From a virus: DNA of 64,000 nt. Within the stretch, counting starts at the first letter, position 1. Each line of letters starts with the position of its first letter. The DNA lies in the IMG/VR virus record IMGVR_UViG_3300024259_002316, positions 1-64,000 of that record; one strand, written 5' to 3'. The notes beneath the pieces were generated by a model. The model searched no databases, was not told the origin of the DNA, and saw only the letters and a program-made list of their open reading frames with translations. Positions 10,151-19,373 of this stretch are shown here, piece after piece. The translations under genes were made by a program, and so were the position numbers.

Positions 10151-10393
10151 TTAATTCCATTCCCATACATCATTATGTTTATGTCTAGGGATATTATCAT
10201 AATCTCCATTTCTTAATGCTTCTCGTATCTGTGCTCTTCTTCTTCTTTTGCTTAATGTTTTGAATTCTTTGTTTGGTTTGTGAAAACTTTTTTTATCTCT
10301 ATTTTTATGGGGAATATATGATGTATATCCCGCATACCATATCCCACTTAGATGTGGAACCCAAATAGGATACTTGCGATAGGTGTGAGACAT
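10151..10393 (-). CDS. Small basic protein (80 aa), unknown function
   Basis: I do not recognise a named family, although short phage proteins with the same layout (an RDKK, KPNK, KTxSKRxxRAxxREALRxGDYDxxP core and a Trp-rich end) are familiar. It is strongly basic in the middle (SKRRRRAQIR) and ends in VWEWN. It is a stand-alone transcription unit: a consensus sigma-70 promoter upstream (10457-10484), AAGGAG eight bases before the ATG, and a terminator immediately after the stop. High, constitutive or early expression in infection seems likely. A nucleic-acid-binding role is possible from charge alone. Confidence 0.75.
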   Translation of the reverse strand: MSHTYRKYPIWVPHLSGIWYAGYTSYIPHKNRDKKSFHKPNKEFKTLSKRRRRAQIREALRNGDYDNIPRHKHNDVWEWN

Positions 10394-10456
10394 AAAAGAT
10401 CTCCTTAAATTAACTTTATATTAAACATTTCTATTGAAAACTATCTACTTTCCCAT

Positions 10457-10484
10457 ATTATATCACTTTTCAACCTTTTGTCAA
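10457..10484 (-). promoter_or_regulatory. Consensus sigma-70-like promoter
   Basis: On the minus strand TTGACA (10484-10479) is separated by 16 bp from TATAAT (10462-10457), matching both consensus hexamers exactly. The spacer contains GGTTGAAAAGTGA, a string also found at other promoters in this window. The -35 overlaps the stop codon of the upstream endonuclease gene. It serves the small basic protein at 10151-10393. Confidence 0.85.
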
Positions 10485-11491
10485 TACAATTCTCCACTAT
10501 TTATTAAATTTTTACATTCTACTATATGCTCCTGTAAAAATCTAGGACGACCCTTGGGAGATAGTCTGTAAGTGCTTATCTTACCTATCTTTACCAAATG
10601 ACTCAAACGGTGATAATCGACCTCTAACTCATCTGCTACCTCTCTCATTCTCTTACTCTCAAATCTCCAACTAGGTAAATCAAATTTATATCGATAACAC
10701 TCGATAGGACTCTCTTTGCCTATGAAATCGAAAAAGGCAGGGATGCCGCGAGCTTTGACTACTATCCTATTGTCATTATTTCTATGACATTCTATCCCTA
10801 CTTCCTTTAATTTAATGACTAAATACTCGACTTCATCGATAGTAAAACCATCTGTTGATAATCTCAATACGATGGTAGAATTGTCCTTAGGCTGAACAAC
10901 AGAACCATCACCACAATACCACATTACGACTGATAAAGGAGTAATGCGAACGTCAGTAGGAACAGCTTTGATAAATTTACCTTCCCTATACTTATACCAA
11001 CGTTGATATTGTTGGTAAAGATCTGGATGGTATTTGGAATACCCTTGCCATCTAAACCCCTGTTTCATAGACTTATCTTTATATCTTTTTACCACAAACT
11101 GATATGAATTAAAAAGTCTCATAAAATAGTTACAAAATTCCTCATACTCTAACCCACATGCAAGCCTTCCCGTCTGTATAGTAGGACCATTCTCAATTCT
11201 TAGAGAACCATCACCCAAAAGAAAGCCATCAATTTTTTCTAATATTAATTCTGACAAATACGAAACATTATAATTAAGAGGATCTTCTTCCCATTCTCTT
11301 CTTGCCTCAGAATGGTCCCTTGTCTGAAATCCCAATTTTAGACAATACTTATGTATCGTACCTATCGCTATCTTATGTCCCTGCTCTACTAACAACTCTT
11401 TCAATTTGGGAAAAGATAATCTCTTCTCCAGATAATTAGTTCTAAAAAACTCTTCTGTTAATACATCATCATAATACGGTTTAGTCTTCAT
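10481..11491 (-). CDS. Free-standing LAGLIDADG-type homing endonuclease
   Basis: This 336-residue protein has two LAGLIDADG-like motifs: EKIDGFLLGDGSL near residue 85 and SVVMWYCGDGSV near residue 188. Each ends in the metal-binding acidic residue (GDGS) and together they form a two-domain catalytic core. An N-terminal helix-turn-helix segment (residues about 10-55) and a C-terminal helix-turn-helix of MerR/excisionase style (about 280-325) probably contribute to DNA recognition. It sits directly downstream of the major capsid gene, a common place for intron-less homing genes that cut the same locus in rival phages. It has its own consensus promoter, and AAAGG lies before the ATG. Confidence 0.85.
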   Translation of the reverse strand: MKTKPYYDDVLTEEFFRTNYLEKRLSFPKLKELLVEQGHKIAIGTIHKYCLKLGFQTRDHSEARREWEEDPLNYNVSYLSELILEKIDGFLLGDGSLRIENGPTIQTGRLACGLEYEEFCNYFMRLFNSYQFVVKRYKDKSMKQGFRWQGYSKYHPDLYQQYQRWYKYREGKFIKAVPTDVRITPLSVVMWYCGDGSVVQPKDNSTIVLRLSTDGFTIDEVEYLVIKLKEVGIECHRNNDNRIVVKARGIPAFFDFIGKESPIECYRYKFDLPSWRFESKRMREVADELEVDYHRLSHLVKIGKISTYRLSPKGRPRFLQEHIVECKNLINSGELY

Positions 11492-11534
11492 TCTTATACC
11501 TTTCGTAAAAATAGGTTTTAACTTTCACTCTCCT

Positions 11535-11563
11535 ATTATACATATTATCGGTATAAATGTCAA
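11535..11563 (-). promoter_or_regulatory. Consensus sigma-70-like promoter for the homing endonuclease
   Basis: On the minus strand TTGACA (11563-11558) and TATAAT (11540-11535) are 17 bp apart, a perfect match to consensus. It lies between the capsid gene terminator and the endonuclease ATG at 11491, so the endonuclease is transcribed independently of the late capsid transcript. Confidence 0.85.
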
Positions 11564-11623
11564 TATCCTTTATATATTTTTTAGAAATATCTCCACTTTT
11601 CATTTATTTATAGGTACGAAAAA

Positions 11624-11647
11624 AGGGGAGCCATTTCTGACTCCCCT
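11624..11647 (-). terminator. Rho-independent terminator after the capsid gene
   Basis: The stem AGGGGAG/CTCCCCT with a 10-nt loop follows an A-run on the plus strand (U-tract in the minus transcript). It lies 34 bp past the capsid stop and separates the capsid transcript from the endonuclease unit. Confidence 0.85.
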
Positions 11648-11680
11648 CGAATTACTTTTCTAATTAACGTAAGTCGTTAA

Positions 11681-12553
11681 TTAAGAAGCATTTGCATCAG
11701 TCATTGTTATACGAGAGATAGCATAGTCGTTAATAACTACAATACCAACTTCTTCGTATATAACCCAGCCAAGGCGTAATTTCTTTGGATCATCTGCTGG
11801 AAGCACTGTAATATCCTGACGGATAGGAAATGCGCCAACTGTTTCAGGACTAGCAACTACAAGCACTGTATTGCTATCCATCCTACTAGAAACGTGAATA
11901 TCAGCAGTCCACAAATGACCATAAAGACCAGTTGTGATGATCTCACGTTGAGTTGCTTCATCATAGAAGTCCTTCCCGAACGTTCTGATTGACGCATACT
12001 GGAAAGCATGAGTAACAATCTTAGCCGCTACCAAATCATGTTGTTCGATCTGTTTGAAGGCCTCATTAAGAGCAGGAATTGTCAAAGTTCCATAGTTAGT
12101 AATTGTTTGAGCTGCTAGACAAGCAGTCAATAGAGCATTGAAGATATTACTATCTTCCTCTTTTTGGATTGCTTCTTTCGCCTTGATCTGAGCACGGTCT
12201 ACGATGTAGAACCTACGTGCCTTAATCTCAGAAAGACGAACTGTTGGGTTTGCTGCGATCTCAAATGTAGGAACGAGAACTTCTTCACCTTCCTGAATTT
12301 GATCAGGCACAGCACCTCTACGTGATACGACCCAAGCGATTGCAGCAACGTCACGTTCGTAACGTGCCAAAGCGCCTTGTGGTAGCTCATCGACCATAAG
12401 AAGTTTTCTTCCTACGGCTTGATACTCAAGGGCCCTTCTGATAGGTTCTACCATAGCCTGAGCCAGGGCAGTTCTACCTTCATCAGTTTCCAGAGCTTGA
12501 GCAATTACCATTTCTTTATCTTGGTCTGTTAAACCATTTTTATCAAAAGCCAT
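11681..12553 (-). CDS. Major capsid protein (HK97-like fold)
   Basis: This 290-residue protein has the layout of HK97-fold capsid subunits. A helical N-arm (residues 1-35) is followed by RRALEYQAVGRKLL and LPQGALARYERD, an E-loop-like strand region with VLVPTFEIAANP, a spine-helix region (about 125-175), and a C-terminal beta domain. That domain contains REIITTGLYGHLWT, VVASPETVG and the closing IYEEVGIVVINDY. Pore-like residues and strands are arranged as in capsid proteins of large phages. AAAGGAG lies six bases upstream of the ATG, and codon use is richer in G and C than in neighbours, both signs of high expression. Position after the protease-scaffold and decoration genes is typical of a head module. 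It self-assembles into the prohead shell. Confidence 0.85.
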   Translation of the reverse strand: MAFDKNGLTDQDKEMVIAQALETDEGRTALAQAMVEPIRRALEYQAVGRKLLMVDELPQGALARYERDVAAIAWVVSRRGAVPDQIQEGEEVLVPTFEIAANPTVRLSEIKARRFYIVDRAQIKAKEAIQKEEDSNIFNALLTACLAAQTITNYGTLTIPALNEAFKQIEQHDLVAAKIVTHAFQYASIRTFGKDFYDEATQREIITTGLYGHLWTADIHVSSRMDSNTVLVVASPETVGAFPIRQDITVLPADDPKKLRLGWVIYEEVGIVVINDYAISRITMTDANAS

Positions 12554-12638
12554 TTTTATTCTCCTTTGTTTCTATTTTTAGGTATTAATCAAAATCCTAA
12601 AATATAGTTTAAAATTAACACTGTTTCTTACTTACTTA

Positions 12639-13199
12639 TTAGATTCTAAGAACAACTGGGAAGTAATCTCCCAATGACATACTTCCATTAGTAGTAGCAG
12701 TTCCAGGAACGCCACTATCATATGCTTGACTTGCACCAACACCAACCGCAACTTCTTGACCAGCAGTAGCACCAGTATTCCATTCCCCAATAGTCGTTCC
12801 GCTTCTTTGCATAATAGTACCAACTGCAGCAGTAGCTGCATCGTCTAGCAAATCATCGCTAATCCAGAATTTTCCACCACCATTATAGACAGTGATTTTC
12901 TGAGAAGCAGTTGTTTCGTCATAGAAATCAGAAACTCTATTCTCTGTCCAACGGGCCCCAGCGGTTCCGATCGCAGGTGACGCACCAAGGGTAACCGACG
13001 CAGAATAAGCTGTTGTCGATCCTTCTGCAGCGAGTGCTGAATCTCCAGCAACTCCAATTAAAGTGCCAACGGCCTGGGCAAGTGGACAAGGCACAGCCAA
13101 AGCTGCCGCATTTAAAGCAATCAACATACCTGCTGTAATGGCAGTATCGCCAACTCTATACATATCTGCATTTACATGATATTCAACTATAAGAGCCAT
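12639..13199 (-). CDS. Probable head decoration / capsid-accessory protein
   Basis: This 186-residue protein is rich in Ala, Gly, Thr and Val, with few charged residues, as in small beta-rich decoration proteins. It contains VGDTAITAGMLIALN, a GVAGDSALAAEG segment that resembles the beta-tulip decoration pattern, and a SLGDYFPVVLRI terminus. It lies directly between the scaffold-protease gene and the major capsid gene and has a strong AAGGAG ribosome site. Function is inferred from composition and position, as no family is recognised with certainty. Confidence 0.65.
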   Translation of the reverse strand: MALIVEYHVNADMYRVGDTAITAGMLIALNAAALAVPCPLAQAVGTLIGVAGDSALAAEGSTTAYSASVTLGASPAIGTAGARWTENRVSDFYDETTASQKITVYNGGGKFWISDDLLDDAATAAVGTIMQRSGTTIGEWNTGATAGQEVAVGVGASQAYDSGVPGTATTNGSMSLGDYFPVVLRI

Positions 13200-13231
13200 A
13201 ATACTCTCTCCTTTTCTTTAAAAATTACCTT

Positions 13232-16200
13232 TTACTTATTGTAAGTTTTTCTCAATTGAGCTAAGTCATAATTATCAGCATCTTGATTTTGCTTACCGAG
13301 GGTGAACATATCTGATAACTTTTTACTTAGATCATCTTGAGCATTTCTTACGCTGCTTGCCTCATTAATTTGTACGGTTTGAGACATACCGTCAGAAACA
13401 GTGTCTAGTCCTTTTTTAGCAAATATGGCTTTCTCGATATCTTTAATTTGCTCAGGCTTATAGGCTCTCAACTCATTAATTTTAGTTGGGAGATCAGTAG
13501 CTTCAATTTGTTCTGCTTGAAGCATTCTTCCAGCCACCCTAATAGCCTCGGACTCCGAATCGCTTTCAGCGATTACTGTACCTTTATCTTTTGTAGTTTT
13601 CTCACTATCTAATTCTTCCTGACCCATTTGAGCATCTCCTGTATTCACATCAGGATGATCTTTTGGAGAGTCAGGTTTTGAACCTAACGTTTCGCTTTCA
13701 TGACCAATCATTCCGCTTTCGCTTTTAACCTCTGATTCATTTATTTTTTCGGCATCGAATTTTTCTTCTTGACCAATTGTTCCGCCATCAGAGACAGGTT
13801 GAATATCAGGATCATCAGCTACAGGCTCTTTTGGAGCAAGTTTCTTAGCAATTCTATCTGCAAGGCTTGAAATTCCATCTTTTGCATTTCCAAAGCCCTT
13901 CATATGCATTAGATCTTCATCTATAGAAGCTAATTCTGTTTTTCCTTGACCCTTATCGCCACCTGTATAACTATTATCTCCACCGCTCAATCCTGCCTCA
14001 TCTTCATGACCCATAGTAGCATTCTCTGATGGAATAACAGGTTGAGGTTTATCTTGTGGATTTAGTTCTGTAGGTTCTTGTCCCATTGTGGCATTATCTC
14101 TTGGAACTGATGGTTTTCCTGCTGAAGGGATAGTTTCATTCTCATGCCCCATTTCGCTTCCACCTTCGCCTGCTGTATAGGTTCCGATTTCTGCTGTATC
14201 TTGAGCTTTTTGTTGAGCAATTTCTTTTTCCCCTGCATTTTTATTCATAGCTGCAATAACGCCTGACAGATCCATCTGTGTCTTGCCTACTTTACCGACA
14301 TTCTTTTCCATTACATAAGCTTCCTTAGTTTCTGTTTCGGTCTCTGCTATCATTGGATTATTAATGGGCTCTCCATTGACAGTAACATTAACTTTCGAAC
14401 CTTGCTCTGGAATTCCTCTATTTTTTTCTACAATATCTGATCCATTATTTTGTTCTGCCTCAAAACCTACTTCCATAGGTTTCATTTCCCCGCCTGTTTC
14501 AGGAGCCGCTTCTCCGCCCATTCCTGGCTCTTCAGCAGGTTTCATTGCCATATCTTTAGTTTCATCTAGTTCTCCTGGACCAATTTCTTCTACAGGAGCA
14601 TCGATATCATCAAGAGGAGATTCTTCAATAGGAGCTTCATCACCTATAATTTCTCCTTCTCCCATTTCTTCTTCTATTCCCTCTTGACCTTCTCCTTCTG
14701 CCACTTCGATAGCTTGTTCTAGTTGCTCAACTATATCGATAGGTAGTTCAAGAGTAACTGTTGCTCCATGCTCTTCTTCCATTTCTCCTCCTTCAAACGG
14801 ATCAACTTCTTCAACTACAGGAACATCAGGATCCATATCAGGAGTATCATCAAATGTATCCTCTCCTGCTAACTCATCTGTTAAAAAGTCTTCTCCCTCT
14901 GCGACTGCTATTTTAAGAGCAGAACAAACTTCTGCTGCTTGTCTAATTGTATATCCTGAACGAACTTGATGAGTAATGCATTCTTCATCTCCATCGCAGT
15001 CCGACCAGTTATCTGCTAATTTAATTGCAATCTTCGATGTATAAACGTCTGCTTTTTTCAATCTATTACATACTGATTCAGCCAAAGGTTTGCCTTCGTC
15101 TGGGCCACTTAGACATACAGCATTTGTTCCAAACCTTCTTGCCAACTTCTCTATGCAAGATTCAATTGGGAACTTATCTCCATATCCGCCATATGCCAAC
15201 TTATAATCCTCAAGCACTGAACCTTCTTTACTTGCTGTTTTAATAGTTTTCAACGATCCTGCTTTTTTCAGACCAATAATAGTTTCAACTTGATCTTTCA
15301 ATTCTAGTTGATCAAAATCTGCTTCTGTCATTTTTATAGTTGAAAGAGCCTTCACAAATCTTTGTTTTGCTCTATCGCAAGATGGGCAAAGTGCGCTCGC
15401 CGTTCTAGGCTGCCACTCCCATTGACCATATACTTGTTTAGCGTCTTTAGAAACCATATAAGAAACTTTATATTTCGTACCTGTATCCAAACAAACATGT
15501 TCTCCATTTTCCAATTCTACGGTATTAGCTTTTCCTGTTGCTGGGCTAATAGAACCAATTTTAATATCTGCTTCTGCTGCCTTTTTAACAGCATCTGGAA
15601 GCAACCTTATAGTAGTTGCAAATTTTCTAACTTTAAAATTATCAACTGAAGCTGCTGCTGGAATTTCTCCCATTTCAGTTTCCATTGCACCTGGCCCCGC
15701 TCCGATTTCCTCTTCAGTTGGCATTTCAAATCCTTCTCCTTCAAATCCTTCTTCCACCTCTTCTTCTTCTCCACCCTCTGAAGGAGTTACACCTTGCCAC
15801 TTAGTCACATTCACTTCTACTTTATATGTCATCTCCGAAGAACAATTCCCACATTTTCCTTTACCATCAAGAACATCAACATCATCACTACCGCAAACAG
15901 GGCAAATAGACCCTGGTGGCAATGGTTCAAGATTATCTGTCAACTCTCCCTCTTCCTCTCCAAATGCTCCTGGTTCATCTGTAAATGTCTCCATTGGAGG
16001 AGCACCTACGCCAGGAGTTCCTGGCAATGTTGCTCCAGCACCAGGGGCTTGAGCTGCTCCAGCTTGGCCTCCCATTTCCCCGCCCATCATTTGAGCAGTT
16101 TTCTTGATTTCAGTTTTAGCCTCAGCCATTGTGCATTCATCTGTCTCTTCTGCTGGGCATTCCTCAGCAGGGCATTCTTCCCCATTAATATCAGCATCTA

Positions 16201-18739
16201 TCTCTTCTATAGGTCCTTCTATAATATCTCCGATATCATCTGGAATTATTTCTTCCTCAGCACCATCTTGAATATCTATAATTAATTCTCCATTATTCCC
16301 TACTTCCACCTTAATAACTGCCGCTGCAACGGAGTCATCATCTATCATTTCTTGTGCAAATTTCTTTACACCATCAACAAAAGCAACCTTATCCGTAATA
16401 GGAACTCCAATATCTTCCATTGTGGCTCTGATTTGATATTTACCATCTTCTGGTTTATCTAATTCTTTCATAGCCGACTCAAGAGCATCTGCCTTAGTAA
16501 TAATCTTTGTATCTGCTATCTTATTCATTCTACTTTGCACTTTAGCTTCAACTTTTTCCATTTGTGATTTATTGTTAACTATAAGGCCAACAGTATCAAA
16601 AACGTCCTCTGCCTTCATCCCGAACTGAGCATTAGAAGCTGCTGCCAGAATCAAAGCATCGATTGTAGAAAGTTTATTTTGAGAAGCTATTTTAGCAAAA
16701 TATGAAGCATTAGAAGCAATAAGATCTACATTCTCTTTTTTATGAGGAAGAGAATTAAGAACAGCCAAAAAAGCTACCTTTGATTTCATTTCCGTATCAT
16801 CATTAATAACAGAAGCAACTTTCATAATCTCTTCTGGAGACTTACGATAAGTAGAAATTAAATCAGTAAGAATATTAATAGCAGTTTTTACAAGAGAAAC
16901 AGAATAATCTTTATTAGCCCATCTCTTCAAACCATCAGTCATTGAAATATTTTTCAATTGATCTTCTGTGATAGTTTCGTAATTACCCACAAACTTATGA
17001 CTACTCAATAGATCTCGTATTTGAGCTTGAGTAATTGATTCTGTATAATCTTCTGGAAGATTACCAGCAATATCTCTACTAAAATCATTCCATTGCTTCT
17101 CAGTAATAACATCAGGAACATCCTCAAAATGGATTACAGCATCGCCTAAAGCACTTTGAGTCTTCAATTGATCCTCTGTAATAGTTTCATATGTTCCAGT
17201 TCTCACTTGAGGACTATCAGAAGTTGTATCATTACTTTGCTCAGAACCACCTATTTGTTCTTTACTTTCAGTAATACCCTCATAAACTTCTCCCTCTCTT
17301 GAGTCATCTTTTGTAAGCTGCTTTTCAGTAATCACTTCTTGATTTTCTGCTCCAGCGGCGACTTTTGTAGTTGTATTTTCGGTAGCCATGTTTGCTCCTA
17401 TACTTAATTTAGAATTAATATTTTCATTTAAATTATGTAGATTCTCTTCCAAAGAGATTACCTTATTAATTAGATTTTGACTTAATGCCGAAAAATCCTC
17501 TATTTTTCTTGAAGAATTTTTAGGCATAGTCACATTCCCAAGCCCTCCCATATCAGAAGTTTGACTTCCAGCAGGTTGTGAAGCTTGCTGAGCTGCCATT
17601 TGTTCTGGAGGCAGAGGAGAAGGGAATTGATCAGTCACTATTGGTGCATCTCCATCTGCAGCCGTCACTGGTGGAGAAGGCAATGCTCCATATCCCATTT
17701 CTGTCAATTCATCAAAAATACCTTGAAGATCAGACATCGCCTTTACGAGGTCGCTGACATACTCCATGGATATATTTTCTTTTTGCTTTAACATACTTTT
17801 AACAACAGCTTCCATCTCTGTCATGCTGTTTTTAAGAGATTCGAGTTCTTTCACTCCTCCCATTTTTTTAACAACTTCGCTATCTTCTTCTTGCAAATGT
17901 GCCTCTTTTATAAGTTTTCCAATAGTTTCATTAAAAGATGCTACCTTACTTTCTAGAGCAGGAGCATGAAGAACACATTTTACTCCGCAATCGTGACAAG
18001 CAGGATTAACCACAAAACTATTTTCAATAAATTTTAAGCCATAATTATGTTCAAAAATAGATTGTTCTGAGTGTTTAAGAGTTTTAATATCATCTTTAAT
18101 GCTACCACAAACAGGACATTTATCTTTTTTATCTGTGGGGCTATTATGATAAGAACATTTTAGATCCCCCGTATATTTCCTATTCTTTCTATTGGCAACA
18201 TGAGAACAATAGTCTTCAGAAGTATTGGCATTATTATGACAAATAGAACAAACAGAATTCTCTACTGAGCATCCCATAGAAGTTCCTGTGATATATCCTT
18301 CCTCTATGCCTCTAGCAAGACGAGGATAAGCAATTTTATCTATTCTTCCAATAATATAAATGCCTCCTTCTTTTTGATCGTACCAAGAATGAACACATTC
18401 TCCTCTAGCTTTTTCTACATCATCATTTTGATGATTAGTAAAGAGAGGAACACCTACAAAACTAGAAGTTGCTGTTTTAAGTTCTTTTTCATCAAAAGCA
18501 TCTCCATTATCATTCGGCTCATCTTTTTTGATTGCAAAAACTTTAATATAAAGATGATCTGGATGTTCTTTTGTCGCTTCTTTAAGGTTAAATCCTCCCA
18601 AATCCTCCCCTTCTACTGTAGTAGAGGCGGTTTTTATTTGATTAGGAAGATCGTAAATATCCCAACCATTCCCTGTAGGATTATTAAGCGCTGTAACTTT
18701 ACATTTATGTGAAAAAGTTGCTTTTTTATACATTGCCAT
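13232..18739 (-). CDS. Giant prohead protease fused to acidic scaffold-like region (1835 aa)
   Basis: Residues about 25-270 look like a prohead maturation protease: His103 in LFTNHQND and the Ser-containing GTSMGCSVE at 152-160 are candidate catalytic residues of the T4 gp21-like type. Zinc-binding cysteines are inserted (CSICHN, YCSH, CPVCGS, CHDCGVKC). From about residue 300 the protein becomes long, acidic and low in complexity. It has repeated ITEDQLK/ITEKQ segments (about 470-620), zinc ribbons (CPVCGSDD...CGNC), long Glu-rich tracts and repeated ATMGQE/ATMGHE units near the C-terminus. That part resembles internal scaffold or core material. KTA and KIA sites at domain junctions may be cleavage points. 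The size far exceeds ordinary prohead proteases. A strong internal start at 17389 could make a scaffold-only product. Confidence 0.75.
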   Translation of the reverse strand: MAMYKKATFSHKCKVTALNNPTGNGWDIYDLPNQIKTASTTVEGEDLGGFNLKEATKEHPDHLYIKVFAIKKDEPNDNGDAFDEKELKTATSSFVGVPLFTNHQNDDVEKARGECVHSWYDQKEGGIYIIGRIDKIAYPRLARGIEEGYITGTSMGCSVENSVCSICHNNANTSEDYCSHVANRKNRKYTGDLKCSYHNSPTDKKDKCPVCGSIKDDIKTLKHSEQSIFEHNYGLKFIENSFVVNPACHDCGVKCVLHAPALESKVASFNETIGKLIKEAHLQEEDSEVVKKMGGVKELESLKNSMTEMEAVVKSMLKQKENISMEYVSDLVKAMSDLQGIFDELTEMGYGALPSPPVTAADGDAPIVTDQFPSPLPPEQMAAQQASQPAGSQTSDMGGLGNVTMPKNSSRKIEDFSALSQNLINKVISLEENLHNLNENINSKLSIGANMATENTTTKVAAGAENQEVITEKQLTKDDSREGEVYEGITESKEQIGGSEQSNDTTSDSPQVRTGTYETITEDQLKTQSALGDAVIHFEDVPDVITEKQWNDFSRDIAGNLPEDYTESITQAQIRDLLSSHKFVGNYETITEDQLKNISMTDGLKRWANKDYSVSLVKTAINILTDLISTYRKSPEEIMKVASVINDDTEMKSKVAFLAVLNSLPHKKENVDLIASNASYFAKIASQNKLSTIDALILAAASNAQFGMKAEDVFDTVGLIVNNKSQMEKVEAKVQSRMNKIADTKIITKADALESAMKELDKPEDGKYQIRATMEDIGVPITDKVAFVDGVKKFAQEMIDDDSVAAAVIKVEVGNNGELIIDIQDGAEEEIIPDDIGDIIEGPIEEIDADINGEECPAEECPAEETDECTMAEAKTEIKKTAQMMGGEMGGQAGAAQAPGAGATLPGTPGVGAPPMETFTDEPGAFGEEEGELTDNLEPLPPGSICPVCGSDDVDVLDGKGKCGNCSSEMTYKVEVNVTKWQGVTPSEGGEEEEVEEGFEGEGFEMPTEEEIGAGPGAMETEMGEIPAAASVDNFKVRKFATTIRLLPDAVKKAAEADIKIGSISPATGKANTVELENGEHVCLDTGTKYKVSYMVSKDAKQVYGQWEWQPRTASALCPSCDRAKQRFVKALSTIKMTEADFDQLELKDQVETIIGLKKAGSLKTIKTASKEGSVLEDYKLAYGGYGDKFPIESCIEKLARRFGTNAVCLSGPDEGKPLAESVCNRLKKADVYTSKIAIKLADNWSDCDGDEECITHQVRSGYTIRQAAEVCSALKIAVAEGEDFLTDELAGEDTFDDTPDMDPDVPVVEEVDPFEGGEMEEEHGATVTLELPIDIVEQLEQAIEVAEGEGQEGIEEEMGEGEIIGDEAPIEESPLDDIDAPVEEIGPGELDETKDMAMKPAEEPGMGGEAAPETGGEMKPMEVGFEAEQNNGSDIVEKNRGIPEQGSKVNVTVNGEPINNPMIAETETETKEAYVMEKNVGKVGKTQMDLSGVIAAMNKNAGEKEIAQQKAQDTAEIGTYTAGEGGSEMGHENETIPSAGKPSVPRDNATMGQEPTELNPQDKPQPVIPSENATMGHEDEAGLSGGDNSYTGGDKGQGKTELASIDEDLMHMKGFGNAKDGISSLADRIAKKLAPKEPVADDPDIQPVSDGGTIGQEEKFDAEKINESEVKSESGMIGHESETLGSKPDSPKDHPDVNTGDAQMGQEELDSEKTTKDKGTVIAESDSESEAIRVAGRMLQAEQIEATDLPTKINELRAYKPEQIKDIEKAIFAKKGLDTVSDGMSQTVQINEASSVRNAQDDLSKKLSDMFTLGKQNQDADNYDLAQLRKTYNK
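17387..17401 (-). promoter_or_regulatory. Internal ribosome binding site and in-frame ATG (candidate scaffold start)
   Basis: On the minus strand TAGGAGCAAACATGG places AGGAG five bases before an in-frame ATG (codon 451) of the protease-scaffold gene. Translation from 17389 would give a 1385-residue protein lacking the protease domain, as lambda Nu3 is made inside gene C. The start falls right at the boundary between the protease part and the ITEDQ-repeat region. Confidence 0.5.
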
Positions 18740-18755
18740 TTTTATAATTTCCTAT

Positions 18756-19004
18756 TTAATAATATGTAAGTATTTCTTCTAATCTAGTATTAACTGAATT
18801 TATAAATTCATCATTATCTTTTGTAGTGATTATCTTTTCAAAAGCATCTGCCTTACTAATCTTTTGATCTCTCATTAAATCAAAAATCATCATAGCACTA
18901 CTATTAACTTTTTGTGGAACTGGATTATTATCTTTATCAAAACATATAGTTGACAACTTCTTTTGTTCCATATTTTCATAATTTGATGTTTTTAGTATTT
19001 TCAT
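18756..19004 (-). CDS. Small protein with MKILKTSNY N-terminal tag
   Basis: This 82-residue protein has no recognised family. Its start, MKILKTSNYENMEQKK, is a variant of the tag found at 19373, 31897 and 32297. The remainder is a compact charged helical segment (residues 35-80, with MRDQKISKADAFEKII). It is packed between the protease-scaffold gene and the next tagged gene, with 6-16 bp gaps, so it is part of the same late operon. Confidence 0.65.
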   Translation of the reverse strand: MKILKTSNYENMEQKKLSTICFDKDNNPVPQKVNSSAMMIFDLMRDQKISKADAFEKIITTKDNDEFINSVNTRLEEILTYY

Positions 19005-19010
19005 TTTTTC

Positions 19011-19373
19011 CTATGATAGATATGCCAATATCTCAAAATTATCTGGTTCTCTTTCGTACCAAGTATAAGCCACTGCACTATTATCTATATCTTCTCCTGG
19101 AGTAAATGGATCTTGAGGATTAGCTCCTTTTCTCTGTATGCCTAAACTTCTTCTGCCATTACTTCCCATAAATGAATTCTTAGATACCACTTCTCCAATG
19201 ACCAATCCGTATCCATCTAAAACTTCCCATATAACAGAAACCCCACTATCTGATTCTGGAAATCTTCCATTACCATCTAATCCTCTAGCAGATAAATCAG
19301 CATTAATTTTTTGGCGTAAATTATTATCTATTCTTTCTGCCATTTTATAATTTGATGTTTTTATAATTTTCAT
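19011..19373 (-). CDS. Small protein with MKIIKTSNY N-terminal tag
   Basis: The start is placed at 19373 because the ATG overlaps the stop of the upstream small zinc-ribbon gene (TAATG), GGAGA lies nine bases before it, and it restores the MKIIKTSNY tag. The product has 120 residues with an SARGLDGNGRFPES loop, a VIWEVLDGYG strand and an AYTWYEREPDNFEIL end. It has no recognised family. Co-translation with the zinc ribbon and the 18756 gene is likely. Confidence 0.65.
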   Translation of the reverse strand: MKIIKTSNYKMAERIDNNLRQKINADLSARGLDGNGRFPESDSGVSVIWEVLDGYGLVIGEVVSKNSFMGSNGRRSLGIQRKGANPQDPFTPGEDIDNSAVAYTWYEREPDNFEILAYLS

